Shown here: positions 32,498 to 40,304 of the stretch, in pieces | Position numbering within the stretch: position 1 is the stretch's first letter | Layout: every line of letters starts with the position of its first letter | Source of the DNA: an uncultured Opitutaceae bacterium | GTDB lineage: Bacteria > Verrucomicrobiota > Verrucomicrobiia > Opitutales > Opitutaceae | Assembly (NCBI GenBank): GCA_937958045.1 | Contig: CALFXL010000073.1 | Span: 1-48,229 of the forward strand | Reading direction: 5' to 3' | DNA: 48,229 nt | Position numbers and translations under genes: made by a program | Notes under the pieces: model-generated | The model's input: the letters and a program-made list of their open reading frames with translations, nothing else | Told to the model about the DNA's origin: nothing | Databases searched by the model: none

Positions 32498-33823
32498 TTA
32501 GAGAACTTCCAAGTCCCGCCTTGCCGCGGTCTCCAAGCGTTCGAGACCATCCTGCACGATCGCGTCGGTCGCGCCTTCGACGAGGAGTCGCAGTTTGGCC
32601 TCGGTGCCCGAGTAACGCACGAGCACACGGCCTTGCGTTCCGAGCTCTTTCTCCAACGCGACAATCGCGGCAGAGAAAGTCGGCAAGATCGCGAGATCGC
32701 GTTTCTCGCGCACTTTGAGGTTTCGAGAGCCTTGAGGAAATTTCTTCAAAACCTGCCGCAGTTCCGAGAGCGGCCGCCCCGTCGCGAGCATCACTTCGAT
32801 CACTTTCAACGCCGCGACCAATCCGTCGCCCGTCGGTGAAATTTCCGAACAAATCACATGCCCCGAAGACTCGCCACCGAGCGTCGCACGTTCGCGCAAC
32901 ATGCCTTCGAGCACATAACGATCGCCCACCGCGGTGCGTACCACGCGACCTCCCGCTGCCTGCACCGCGCCATCCACGCCGAGATTGCTCTGCACCGTGA
33001 CGACGAGTGTATCCACCGCAAGACTACGCTGCTTCAACGCGTGCAGCGCAAGGATCGTGAGAATCTCATCGCCATCGAGCACGTCGCCGCGTTCGTCGCA
33101 CAGGATGCAGCGGTCGCCATCGCCATCATGCGCGATGCCTATGCGGGCACCGATTTCGCGAACACGCGCCGCGAGTTGCGCGGGATGTTCGCTGCCGACG
33201 TTCGCATTGATGTTAGCGCCGTCCGGCGAACCGCCGATCAGCGTCACGTCCGCGCCGAGTTCCCGCAGAATCAACGGACTCGTGCCACACGTCGCGCCGT
33301 TCGCGGCATCGAGCACCACTTTCCAGCCCGCCAATGCACGCGCGGGCAACAAACGCCGCACTTTGTTCAGATAAACATCCAAGCCCGCCAACGTTTCGAT
33401 CGCCGTCGTCGCTATCGGTTCTTCCGCAGGCAACGCCTGCTCGATCGCGAACTCGTCGGCGTCGTTCAGCTTCATGCCATTGGCGCCAAAAAATTTGATG
33501 CCGTTATCCGAGGCCGGATTGTGCGACGCGGTGATCATCACGCCAAACGCCGCCTTCTCGTGCAGCAACGCCGCAGCCACCGCCGGCGTCGGCACCACGC
33601 CCAACGAAACCGGCGTCACGCCGCCTTTCGCCAAACCGGCCGCGATCGCGTTGAGCAGACTCTCGCCCGATGCGCGCGTATCGCGACCGATCAACACACG
33701 TCCGCCTTTTGGCGCGAGCACGCGAGCCGCCGCGATACCGAGGCGCATCGCGAAAATTTCATTGATGACAGGACCGCCATACGGACCGCGCACGCCGTCC
33801 GTACCAAAGTAGATGCGTTTCAT
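32498..33823 (-). CDS. glmM: Phosphoglucosamine mutase
   Basis: A 441-residue member of the phosphohexomutase superfamily. It starts MKRIYFGTDGVRGPYGGPVI, with the GTDGVRG motif. The active-site phosphoserine motif is ITASHNPASDNGIKFFG near residue 100, the metal loop is AHDGDGDRC, and the C-terminal phosphate-binding RYSGTEAKLRLLVEG is present. GlmM converts glucosamine-6-phosphate to glucosamine-1-phosphate, the precursor of UDP-GlcNAc for peptidoglycan and LPS. The ATG at 33823 overlaps the trpD stop (ATGA); upstream in-frame sequence is Arg-rich and not family-like. Confidence 0.95.
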   Translation of the reverse strand: MKRIYFGTDGVRGPYGGPVINEIFAMRLGIAAARVLAPKGGRVLIGRDTRASGESLLNAIAAGLAKGGVTPVSLGVVPTPAVAAALLHEKAAFGVMITASHNPASDNGIKFFGANGMKLNDADEFAIEQALPAEEPIATTAIETLAGLDVYLNKVRRLLPARALAGWKVVLDAANGATCGTSPLILRELGADVTLIGGSPDGANINANVGSEHPAQLAARVREIGARIGIAHDGDGDRCILCDERGDVLDGDEILTILALHALKQRSLAVDTLVVTVQSNLGVDGAVQAAGGRVVRTAVGDRYVLEGMLRERATLGGESSGHVICSEISPTGDGLVAALKVIEVMLATGRPLSELRQVLKKFPQGSRNLKVREKRDLAILPTFSAAIVALEKELGTQGRVLVRYSGTEAKLRLLVEGATDAIVQDGLERLETAARRDLEVL

Positions 33824-34866
33824 GAACGGAAAAATTCCCGCGTCGCCGCGATCTTCGCTTTCACCGCGCCGCCGACGAGAAGATTGCGCACTTCGGGCAC
33901 GCCTTCGGCGATGGAGTTTGTTCGTCCGCAGACCCACAGCGCCGCAGCCGCATTAAACACGATCGTGTCCACCAAACCGCGCGGCCCGCGCCCATTGATC
34001 ACCGCATCCGTGATCGCGAGGTTCTGCGCGAGATCGCCGCCTTTGAGATCGTCGAAACTGGCGGAGACAAATCCGTGATCTTCCGGCCGCCACACGCCAT
34101 CGACGTCGCGCAAACGGCCCGCGCCGCGCACACGATTCGGCGTCGCCGTCGTCAATTCATCCACGCCGCGATTTTCGTCGATGATGCCGTGAACCGTGAT
34201 CGCGCCGCTCGCGCCGAGACCGTGCAACGCCTCCGCGAGCTTCGGTACCCATTCCGACGAAAACACACCGAGAATCACATGCGCGGGACGTCCCGGATTC
34301 ACCAGCGGACCGAGGATATTGAAAATCGTGCGTCTTCCTTGCGCCGCGAGCGCCTTTCTCGCCGGCGCGATGTATTTGAAACTCGGATGGTATGCCGGCG
34401 CGAAAAAGAACGCATACCCGAGTTCGCGCAGCGCGCCGCGAAGTTTCTCGTGCGATGCATCGAGCTCGACGCCGAGCGCGCTCAACAAATCCGCGCTGCC
34501 GCATTTCGACGTGATGCCGCGATTACCATGCTTCATCACCGGCACGCCCGCGCAGGCGAGTGTGAGCACGACAAGACTCGAAACATTAAACGCGCCCGCG
34601 TGATCGCCGCCGGTTCCGACGATGTCGATCGCCCGCGGCGACCATTCGCCCACGCCCGGATCGATGGCGACATTGCGAAATTCACGAGCGAAGCCCGCGA
34701 CTTCCGCGGCGGTTTCCCCTTTCGCCGACAATGCAGAAAGAAATGCGATCTTCCGATCGTCGCCGATATCGGGAGATGCCAACGCACGCGCAGCCAGCGT
34801 GATATCGTCGGAAGAGAGGTCGTGCCGGGATTCCAGGCGACGCGTGAGTTCAGCAATCTCGGACAT
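33820..34866 (-). CDS. trpD: Anthranilate phosphoribosyltransferase
   Basis: A 348-residue TrpD. Helical N-terminal domain (AELTRRLESRHDLSSDDITL) is followed by the PRPP-binding glycine motif IVGTGGDHAGAFNVSS, then VMKHGNRGITSKCGSADLLS and NILGPLVNPGRPAHVILGVF, all family signatures. It transfers phosphoribose to anthranilate in tryptophan synthesis. No other trp gene is in view. The start MSEIAELT at 34866 is preferred; an ATG at 34908 would add 14 residues. It is coupled to glmM by ATGA, an unusual partner, so the link is probably only transcriptional. Confidence 0.93.
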   Translation of the reverse strand: MSEIAELTRRLESRHDLSSDDITLAARALASPDIGDDRKIAFLSALSAKGETAAEVAGFAREFRNVAIDPGVGEWSPRAIDIVGTGGDHAGAFNVSSLVVLTLACAGVPVMKHGNRGITSKCGSADLLSALGVELDASHEKLRGALRELGYAFFFAPAYHPSFKYIAPARKALAAQGRRTIFNILGPLVNPGRPAHVILGVFSSEWVPKLAEALHGLGASGAITVHGIIDENRGVDELTTATPNRVRGAGRLRDVDGVWRPEDHGFVSASFDDLKGGDLAQNLAITDAVINGRGPRGLVDTIVFNAAAALWVCGRTNSIAEGVPEVRNLLVGGAVKAKIAATREFFRS

Positions 34867-34947
34867 GATCGCGCATCGAAGCTCAAAAGTTTTCCATGTG
34901 GGAAGCATAAACTCGACAGACGTTTCGCCATCCTTGTTCTACCTCGC

Positions 34948-36006
34948 GTGCGTCATCCGATCTTCCCTCTACTCGCCTTGTGCGGACTGTTGCTGACTTC
35001 CTCCGTACGAGCCGAGGAAAACGCATCGCCGATCTCCGCGCCGGTTGACCTCCCCGCGGAGCGCAGCACCAAAACCGAAGCCGCCGCAGCGCTGAGTCTT
35101 TCCGACTCGCTCATCCTCGGCGTGGTCGAGGGCATCACGGAATTTTTGCCCGTCTCCTCAACGGGACACCTCATCATCACCAATCACATGCTCGGCCTCG
35201 AAAGCCGCGCTCCGCTACAAGATGATCAAGGCAACATCCTGTGGCATAAACCGCCGACGCCCGAAAAACCCGCAGGCGAACCTGTCACCATTAAACTCGC
35301 CGCGGACACATACGCGGTCGTCATCCAAGCGGGCGCGATTATCGCGGTTGTATTCATTTATTGGGGACAACTCATGTCGGTCCTCCGCGGTTTGACGGGA
35401 CGCGATGCCGCAGGGCTGCGCCTTTTGCGCAATATCGTTCTCGCCTGCGTGCCTGCGGGCATCCTCGGACTGATTTTCGGCGATTGGATCGATGAGCACC
35501 TTTTCTCGATTCCAGCCGTGATCATCGCGCTGATCGGAGGCGCCATCCTGATGTTTGCTGCGGAGCGCTGGCGCAAACGCGCACAAGGTCTCAATCCTCC
35601 GCGCATCGCCCCCGCCGACCTCACGGCGAAACAGGCATTCGGTATCGGCGTCATGCAATGTCTCGCGCTTTGGCCCGGCACCAGCCGCTCGATGGTCACC
35701 ATGGTGGGCGGCTATTTTGCAGGACTCAGCCCGGCGCGCGCCGCGGAATTTAGTTTTTTGGTCGGCCTGCCGACCTTGAGCGGCGCCGCTCTCTATAAAG
35801 GCATCAAAGCCGGTCCGACCATGATCGATGTCTTCGGCTGGCCTCATGTCCTCGCAGGAACGTTCGCGGCCGCGATCTCCTCCGCCCTCGCGGTGAAATT
35901 CCTCGTGAGTTACCTCGGCCGACACGGTTTGGGCGTGTTTGCCATCTATCGTGTGGTGCTCGCCGGCGTGCTCGCGCTGCTCGTTTTCCAGAACATTTTG
36001 AGCTAA
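34948..36006 (+). CDS. uppP: Undecaprenyl-diphosphatase UppP (BacA)
   Basis: A 352-residue membrane phosphatase that recycles undecaprenyl diphosphate to the monophosphate carrier for peptidoglycan and O-antigen synthesis. Family motifs are VVEGITEFLPVSSTGHLIIT and LWPGTSRSMVTMVGGYFAGL; the E-rich and PGTSRS motifs form the active site. It is about 80 residues longer than the ~270-residue norm: a signal-like hydrophobic start (PIFPLLALCGLLLTSSVRA) with a 40-residue Glu/Ser/Pro-rich linker, plus an insert around residues 85-108 (PPTPEKPAGEPVTIK). The start is the GTG at 34948 since no ATG lies near. It is divergent from trpD. Confidence 0.93.
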   Translation: MRHPIFPLLALCGLLLTSSVRAEENASPISAPVDLPAERSTKTEAAAALSLSDSLILGVVEGITEFLPVSSTGHLIITNHMLGLESRAPLQDDQGNILWHKPPTPEKPAGEPVTIKLAADTYAVVIQAGAIIAVVFIYWGQLMSVLRGLTGRDAAGLRLLRNIVLACVPAGILGLIFGDWIDEHLFSIPAVIIALIGGAILMFAAERWRKRAQGLNPPRIAPADLTAKQAFGIGVMQCLALWPGTSRSMVTMVGGYFAGLSPARAAEFSFLVGLPTLSGAALYKGIKAGPTMIDVFGWPHVLAGTFAAAISSALAVKFLVSYLGRHGLGVFAIYRVVLAGVLALLVFQNILS

Positions 36007-36034
36007 ACGGCCGCAGCGGCTTTCCAATCGCCGC

Positions 36035-36062
36035 TTGACGCACTTCGTCGCCGCCCTTTACT
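36035..36062 (+). promoter_or_regulatory. Possible sigma-70 promoter upstream of rpmF
   Basis: TTGACG (36035-36040) and TTTACT (36057-36062) are spaced by 16 nt, 72 nt before the rpmF start. The -35 matches consensus at five of six positions and the -10 at four. It would drive rpmF-plsX-fabH. Confidence 0.4.
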
Positions 36063-36133
36063 CCCGCACCTTTCCACTCGTCACAGCGGCGTCCGCAACT
36101 CGGCCGCCCTCGTCCTTTTAATCCGCCCACATC

Positions 36134-36313
36134 ATGGCCAATCCGAAACGTAAACAATCCAAACGCCGCAGCGCCAACCGCCGCGCCGCCAACGCCTTCA
36201 AGGCCCCTCAGGTCGCCAAGGATCCGACCGACGGCAGCGCTTTCCGCCCGCACCGCGTGAACCCCAAGAACGGCATGTACCGCGGCCGTCAGGTCCTCAA
36301 CGTCGAGGCCTGA
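36134..36313 (+). CDS. rpmF: 50S ribosomal protein L32
   Basis: A 59-residue basic protein, MANPKRKQSKRRSANRRAAN then AFKAPQVAKDPT and NPKNGMYRGRQVLNVEA. The start and the Lys/Arg-rich N-terminus are those of L32. The zinc-ribbon cysteine pairs of many L32 proteins are absent (no Cys), so it is a zinc-independent form. It precedes plsX and fabH, the conserved rpmF-plsX-fabH order of many Gram-negative bacteria, which links lipid synthesis to ribosome production. The stop at 36311 is 30 nt before the plsX ATG. Confidence 0.93.
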   Translation: MANPKRKQSKRRSANRRAANAFKAPQVAKDPTDGSAFRPHRVNPKNGMYRGRQVLNVEA

Positions 36314-36343
36314 GCTCCCGCCTGATCGCTAGCCATCCTCGCG

Positions 36344-37402
36344 ATGGGTACCAGCAACGACTCCACAGGCCGGATCGCGGTCGATGCCATGGGCAGCGAC
36401 CTCGGTCCGCCGGAAGTGGTCGCGGCTGTGAAGCTCGCGTTGGCTGAGTTTCCAGACCTCAGCCCGCTCACGCTTGTCGGCAACGAGGCGGTTCTCAAAC
36501 CTCTCGTCGCCGAAGCCGGTCTCTCCGGACATCCCAAGGTGTCCTTCTTCCACGCGTCCGAAGTCATCACCATGGATGACAAACCGCTTCAGGTGCTGAA
36601 GCGGAAAAAGGACGCCTCGATGCTCCGCGCGATCGAACTCGTTAAAAGTGGCGAAGCGCGCGCCGCCGTCAGTTGCGGCAACACCGGCTGCCTCGTCGGC
36701 GCCGGCATCTTGAAACTGCGCACGCTCGATGGCGTCGATCGCGCCGCCCTCGCCCCAGTCATTCCGCGCGCCGGCGGGCACTTCATCCTCGTTGACGCCG
36801 GCGCAAATCCCGAAGCGAAACCCGAGCATCTCGTCCACAACGCGATCCTCGGCAGTCATTTTTGCCGCATCGAGCTCGGCGTGGATCGCCCGCGCGTCGG
36901 CCTGCTCACCATCGGCACCGAAGAGGGCAAAGGGAACTCCCTCACCGCCGAAACGCATGACGCCCTCAAACGCCTCGGCCCCGATCTCATCAACTACCTC
37001 GGCCCCGTCGAAGGTTTTCAGGTTTTCTGCGACGAAGTGGACGTCGTCGTTTGCGACGGCTTCGTCGGCAACATCTGCCTCAAGAGCTGGGAATCGCTCG
37101 CCAAATTTTTCAGCGCCGAACTAAAGGCCCAACTGAAGGCCAATCCCGTGCGTGTCGCCGGCGCAATGCTCGCCAAAGGTGCGTTCACCGCCTTGCGCGA
37201 TCGCATTAAACCCGAACGTTACGGCGGCGCTCCCCTGCTCGGCCTCCGCGGCACGCTCATCAAAGCCCACGGCTCGGCCAATCGGCACGCCCTCAAAAAT
37301 GCCATCCACGACGCCAGCGAAATGATCAAAGTCGACCTGAACCACCGCATCGAAGCCGACATCGCTCGCGCCAACGATGCTCTCCGGCAGGTCACTGTCT
37401 GA
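36344..37402 (+). CDS. plsX: Phosphate acyltransferase PlsX
   Basis: A 352-residue PlsX, which makes acyl phosphate from acyl-ACP for phospholipid synthesis. Family motifs are RIAVDAMGSDLGPPEVVAAV near the N-terminus, ASMLRAIELVKSGEARAAVS, CGNTGCLVGAGILKLRTLDG and LLTIGTEEGKGNSLTAETHD, then DGFVGNICLKSWESLA. The ATG at 36344 is 8 residues before the conserved IAVDAMG. It follows rpmF and is followed after 40 nt by fabH. Confidence 0.95.
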   Translation: MGTSNDSTGRIAVDAMGSDLGPPEVVAAVKLALAEFPDLSPLTLVGNEAVLKPLVAEAGLSGHPKVSFFHASEVITMDDKPLQVLKRKKDASMLRAIELVKSGEARAAVSCGNTGCLVGAGILKLRTLDGVDRAALAPVIPRAGGHFILVDAGANPEAKPEHLVHNAILGSHFCRIELGVDRPRVGLLTIGTEEGKGNSLTAETHDALKRLGPDLINYLGPVEGFQVFCDEVDVVVCDGFVGNICLKSWESLAKFFSAELKAQLKANPVRVAGAMLAKGAFTALRDRIKPERYGGAPLLGLRGTLIKAHGSANRHALKNAIHDASEMIKVDLNHRIEADIARANDALRQVTV

Positions 37403-37442
37403 TCGCGCGACCCCACGCCGCGCCTTTTCCGCCTAGCGTCCC

Positions 37443-38435
37443 ATGGCTTCTCCTACGATTGCGATTCTCGGTACCGGCTCCTACGCGCCGGCCCGTATTC
37501 TTACCAACGACGACCTGTCTAAAATCGTCGACACATCGGACGAATGGATCGCCACGCGCACCGGTATCCGTCAGCGCCGCATCGCGGCTGAAAACGAAGC
37601 CACCTCCGACCTCGCCACCGAAGCCGCCCGCTCCGCCCTCGCCGATGCCGGCCTCACCGCCGCGGATATCGATCTGATCATCGTCGCAACCATCACGCCC
37701 GACATGCCCATGCCGGCGTGTGCGACGCTCGTGCAGGCCAAGCTCGGCGCCACCCCGCGCACCGCAAGCTTCGACTTAAACGCCGCATGCTCGGGCTTTC
37801 TCTACGCGCTCGATACCGCGTGGGCCATGCTCAGCTCCGGCCGTTATCGCCACGCGCTCGTGATCGGCGCGGAAAAACTCTCCAATTCTCTCGACTGGAA
37901 AGATCGCACCACCTGCGTGCTCTTCGGCGACGCCGCCGGCGCGGTCGTGCTCGGCCATTCTCGCGGAGACGGTGCGCGCCTCATCGGCACCAAACTTTAT
38001 TGCGAAGGCGGCATGGCCGATCTGCTCTGCATTCCCGGCGGCGGCAGCGCACTTCCGCTCACCGCCGACCGCATCGACGATGGCAGCCGCTTCATCAAGA
38101 TGAAGGGCCGCGAGGTCTTCAAAATCGCCGTGCGCGAGATGGAGGACGCCGTGGAGGAAATTTTGGAACAACACGCGATCCCCGTCGATCAGATCGCCTG
38201 CGTGATTCCCCACCAAGCGAACCAGCGTATCATCGAAGCCATCGCCAAAAGCCTGAAGCTCCCGCTCGACCGCTTTTTCATCAATGTTGATCGCTACGGG
38301 AACACCTCCGCCGCCTCGATTCCCCTCGCCCTCGACGAAGCTCGCAAAGGCGGGCGCATCCGCCACGGCGACACGTCCTTGCTCGTCGCGTTTGGGGCGG
38401 GCTTGACCTACGGTTCCGCACTGGTTCGCTGGTAA
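37443..38435 (+). CDS. fabH: Beta-ketoacyl-ACP synthase III
   Basis: A 330-residue KASIII that condenses acetyl-CoA with malonyl-ACP to start fatty acid synthesis. The N-terminus is AILGTGSYAPARILTNDDLS then TSDEWIATRTGIRQRRIA. The catalytic triad is visible: Cys116 in NAACSGFLYAL, His in IPHQANQRIIEA and Asn in YGNTSAASIPLAL. The C-terminal RHGDTSLLVAFGAGLTYGSA and VRW ending are classic. Size is normal (~320 residues). The gene lies in the rpmF-plsX-fabH block, and a BamD-like gene starts 14 nt downstream. Confidence 0.97.
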   Translation: MASPTIAILGTGSYAPARILTNDDLSKIVDTSDEWIATRTGIRQRRIAAENEATSDLATEAARSALADAGLTAADIDLIIVATITPDMPMPACATLVQAKLGATPRTASFDLNAACSGFLYALDTAWAMLSSGRYRHALVIGAEKLSNSLDWKDRTTCVLFGDAAGAVVLGHSRGDGARLIGTKLYCEGGMADLLCIPGGGSALPLTADRIDDGSRFIKMKGREVFKIAVREMEDAVEEILEQHAIPVDQIACVIPHQANQRIIEAIAKSLKLPLDRFFINVDRYGNTSAASIPLALDEARKGGRIRHGDTSLLVAFGAGLTYGSALVRW

Positions 38436-38449
38436 CTTCTTTTCCCAAA

Positions 38450-39496
38450 ATGGCTCTCTCCGCGCTTCGCCCGCTCAGCGGGTTCCTCCTGATCGCTTTT
38501 GTATTTATTTTCAGCGGACGGCTTTCCGCCGAACTCGTCTGGACACCCGAAAGCGGCTGGAAGGTCGAAGGCGGCGCCCTCTCCGGCCTCGGCCCCACCG
38601 ATGCGCGCAACGCCCTCGATCTCATGAACCAGGCCCGCGCCGACGAGGAAGCCGGTAAGGTCCGCGCCGCGATCCGCACCTACAACAAAGTCGGCAAACG
38701 GTATTCAAATTCTGTATACGCGCCCGAAGCACTCTACCGCGCCGCGAAACTCCGCCTCACCCAGCGCAAGTACAACAAGGCCTTCGATGGTTTCCAGAGC
38801 GTCCTCTCGCGTTATCCCAACACACCGCGCTTCAATGAAATCGTCGGCGAACAGTACCGCATCGCCACCGCGCTCCTCGATGGCGCTCGCGGACGTTTCC
38901 TCTGGATTTTCCCCGGTTTCACCAATCGCGAAAAATCGATCGAGTATTTCGAAATCATCCTCTTCAACGCGCCCTATAGCGACTACGCGCCGCTCGCGCT
39001 CATGAACATCGCCAGCGCCCACCAGCGTTTCGGCAACACCGACTTCGCCATCGATGCGCTCGATCGTCTCATCAACAGCTATCACAACAGCGTCCTCACA
39101 CCCGACGCTTATCTGAAGCTCGCCGAAGCGCACGCCGGCCTCGTCGATGGTCCTTACTACGACCAGGAATCCACCCGCCAGGCCATCACCTACTTCGAGG
39201 ACTTCATGATCCTCTACCCGAGCGACAACAATGTCGCCACCGCCGAAAAGGGCCTCGCGCACATGAAAAACGAGCTCGCCGAGAGCAAGATGAAGATCGG
39301 CGATTTCTATTTCTACAAACGCGACAACTACAAAGCCGCGCGCGTACTCTACAACGAAGCGATCACCGCTTATCCTGATTCTGAAGTCGCCACGCGCGCT
39401 CGCGAGCGTCTCGCGGAAGTCGCCGCGGCCGAGGAAAAAGCCGCGGCCGAAGCCGCCGCCGGCCCGAAGAAGAAAAAGCGTTTCCTCTTCTTCTGA
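38450..39496 (+). CDS. Outer-membrane assembly protein BamD-like, TPR repeat
   Basis: A 348-residue protein with a signal peptide (FLLIAFVFIFSGRLSA) and tetratricopeptide repeats: RADEEAGKVRAAIRTYNKVG, KRYSNSVYAPEALYRAAKLR, RKYNKAFDGFQSVLSRYPNT, RFGNTDFAIDALDRLINSYH and DNYKAARVLYNEAITAYPDS. The repeat pattern and the NA-PEALYRAAKL and ESTRQAITYFEDFMILYPS motifs match BamD/YfiO, which helps fold outer-membrane proteins. No lipobox Cys follows the signal, unlike E. coli BamD. The C-terminus is Ala/Glu-rich and ends KKKKRFLFF, an unusual basic-aromatic tail. A terminator follows. Confidence 0.86.
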   Translation: MALSALRPLSGFLLIAFVFIFSGRLSAELVWTPESGWKVEGGALSGLGPTDARNALDLMNQARADEEAGKVRAAIRTYNKVGKRYSNSVYAPEALYRAAKLRLTQRKYNKAFDGFQSVLSRYPNTPRFNEIVGEQYRIATALLDGARGRFLWIFPGFTNREKSIEYFEIILFNAPYSDYAPLALMNIASAHQRFGNTDFAIDALDRLINSYHNSVLTPDAYLKLAEAHAGLVDGPYYDQESTRQAITYFEDFMILYPSDNNVATAEKGLAHMKNELAESKMKIGDFYFYKRDNYKAARVLYNEAITAYPDSEVATRARERLAEVAAAEEKAAAEAAAGPKKKKRFLFF

Positions 39497-39525
39497 GAAC
39501 GAAGTTCGTTCGATGACTTTCAAAC

Positions 39526-39551
39526 GCCCGGAAATCTCCGGGCTTTTTTTT
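39526..39551 (+). terminator. Intrinsic terminator after the BamD-like gene
   Basis: GCCCGGA-AATC-TCCGGGC is a 7-bp stem with a 4-nt loop followed by eight Ts. It begins 29 nt after the BamD-like stop and ends the rpmF-plsX-fabH-bamD unit. Confidence 0.92.
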
Positions 39552-39627
39552 GCGCTCATCATACGGAGCTTCGCGAAAAAAATCCGTGCTCATCCGCGGC
39601 AGACATGGTCAACATTTCCATAGTCTC

Positions 39628-40158
39628 ATGCGCATCCTTCTCGCCGCTCTCTGCCTCGCGTTGTCGTTCGTCGCTTCCGGCTGCTCGCACTATCGTCTCG
39701 GCACCGAGGGCCAGCTGAACTTCAGCCGCATCTACATCGCTCCGATCGAAAACGAAGTCGCGTTGCCGCAAGTCACCGCGGTGTTCTCCACGCAAATTCG
39801 CGAACGCTTCCTGCGCGAGGGCCGCGTCACTGTCGTCGACTCTCCCGAAGCCGCCGATGTCGTGCTCACGGTCGCGTTGAGTCATCTTAACCGCAGCGTC
39901 GCCACCGCGCGTCCCGACGACACCGGTCTCGCACGCAAATTCGAACTTTCGCTGCAGGCGCTCTGCACGCTACATGACCAACGCACACAAACGTCGCTGC
40001 TTGAAAAACGTCCGGTCAGCGCGACGCGCCAACTCTTCACCACGCCTGGTCCCGATTCGCGCGAGAGCAATCAGCTCCAAGCCGAGTATAACTTGATGCC
40101 CCAGCTCGCACAGGCACTCGCCGATCGTATCGCGCACACGGTGCTCGATGTGTGGTGA
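39628..40158 (+). CDS. LPS-assembly lipoprotein LptE-like
   Basis: A 176-residue predicted lipoprotein. The signal MRILLAALCLALSFVASGCS has a lipobox ASGC with Cys19. The mature protein starts HYRLGTEGQLNFSRIYIAPI, then VALPQVTAVFSTQIRERFLR, and has STRQ-like VSATRQLFTT; this matches LptE, the partner plugging the LPS translocon LptD at the outer membrane. An in-frame frame extends upstream to 39550, but the ATG at 39628 gives the only signal peptide. It sits alone after a terminator, 146 nt before aroA. Confidence 0.85.
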   Translation: MRILLAALCLALSFVASGCSHYRLGTEGQLNFSRIYIAPIENEVALPQVTAVFSTQIRERFLREGRVTVVDSPEAADVVLTVALSHLNRSVATARPDDTGLARKFELSLQALCTLHDQRTQTSLLEKRPVSATRQLFTTPGPDSRESNQLQAEYNLMPQLAQALADRIAHTVLDVW

Positions 40159-40304
40159 TCGCCATCACGCGCCGAAGCGTCGCCGCACTCATCAACGAGT
40201 CATTTTTCGACGAATGCCTGCCCGCGCGCCTGTTTGAACCGCCTCGGTCCTCCCCACCTTTCGCCTTGGCCTCGCCGCCGGTTTTCTGACCATTGCCAAC
40301 TTCC

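Noticed and set aside
34075..34947. Upstream extension of the uppP frame
   Set aside because: It is antisense to trpD; the first UppP-like sequence follows the GTG at 34948.
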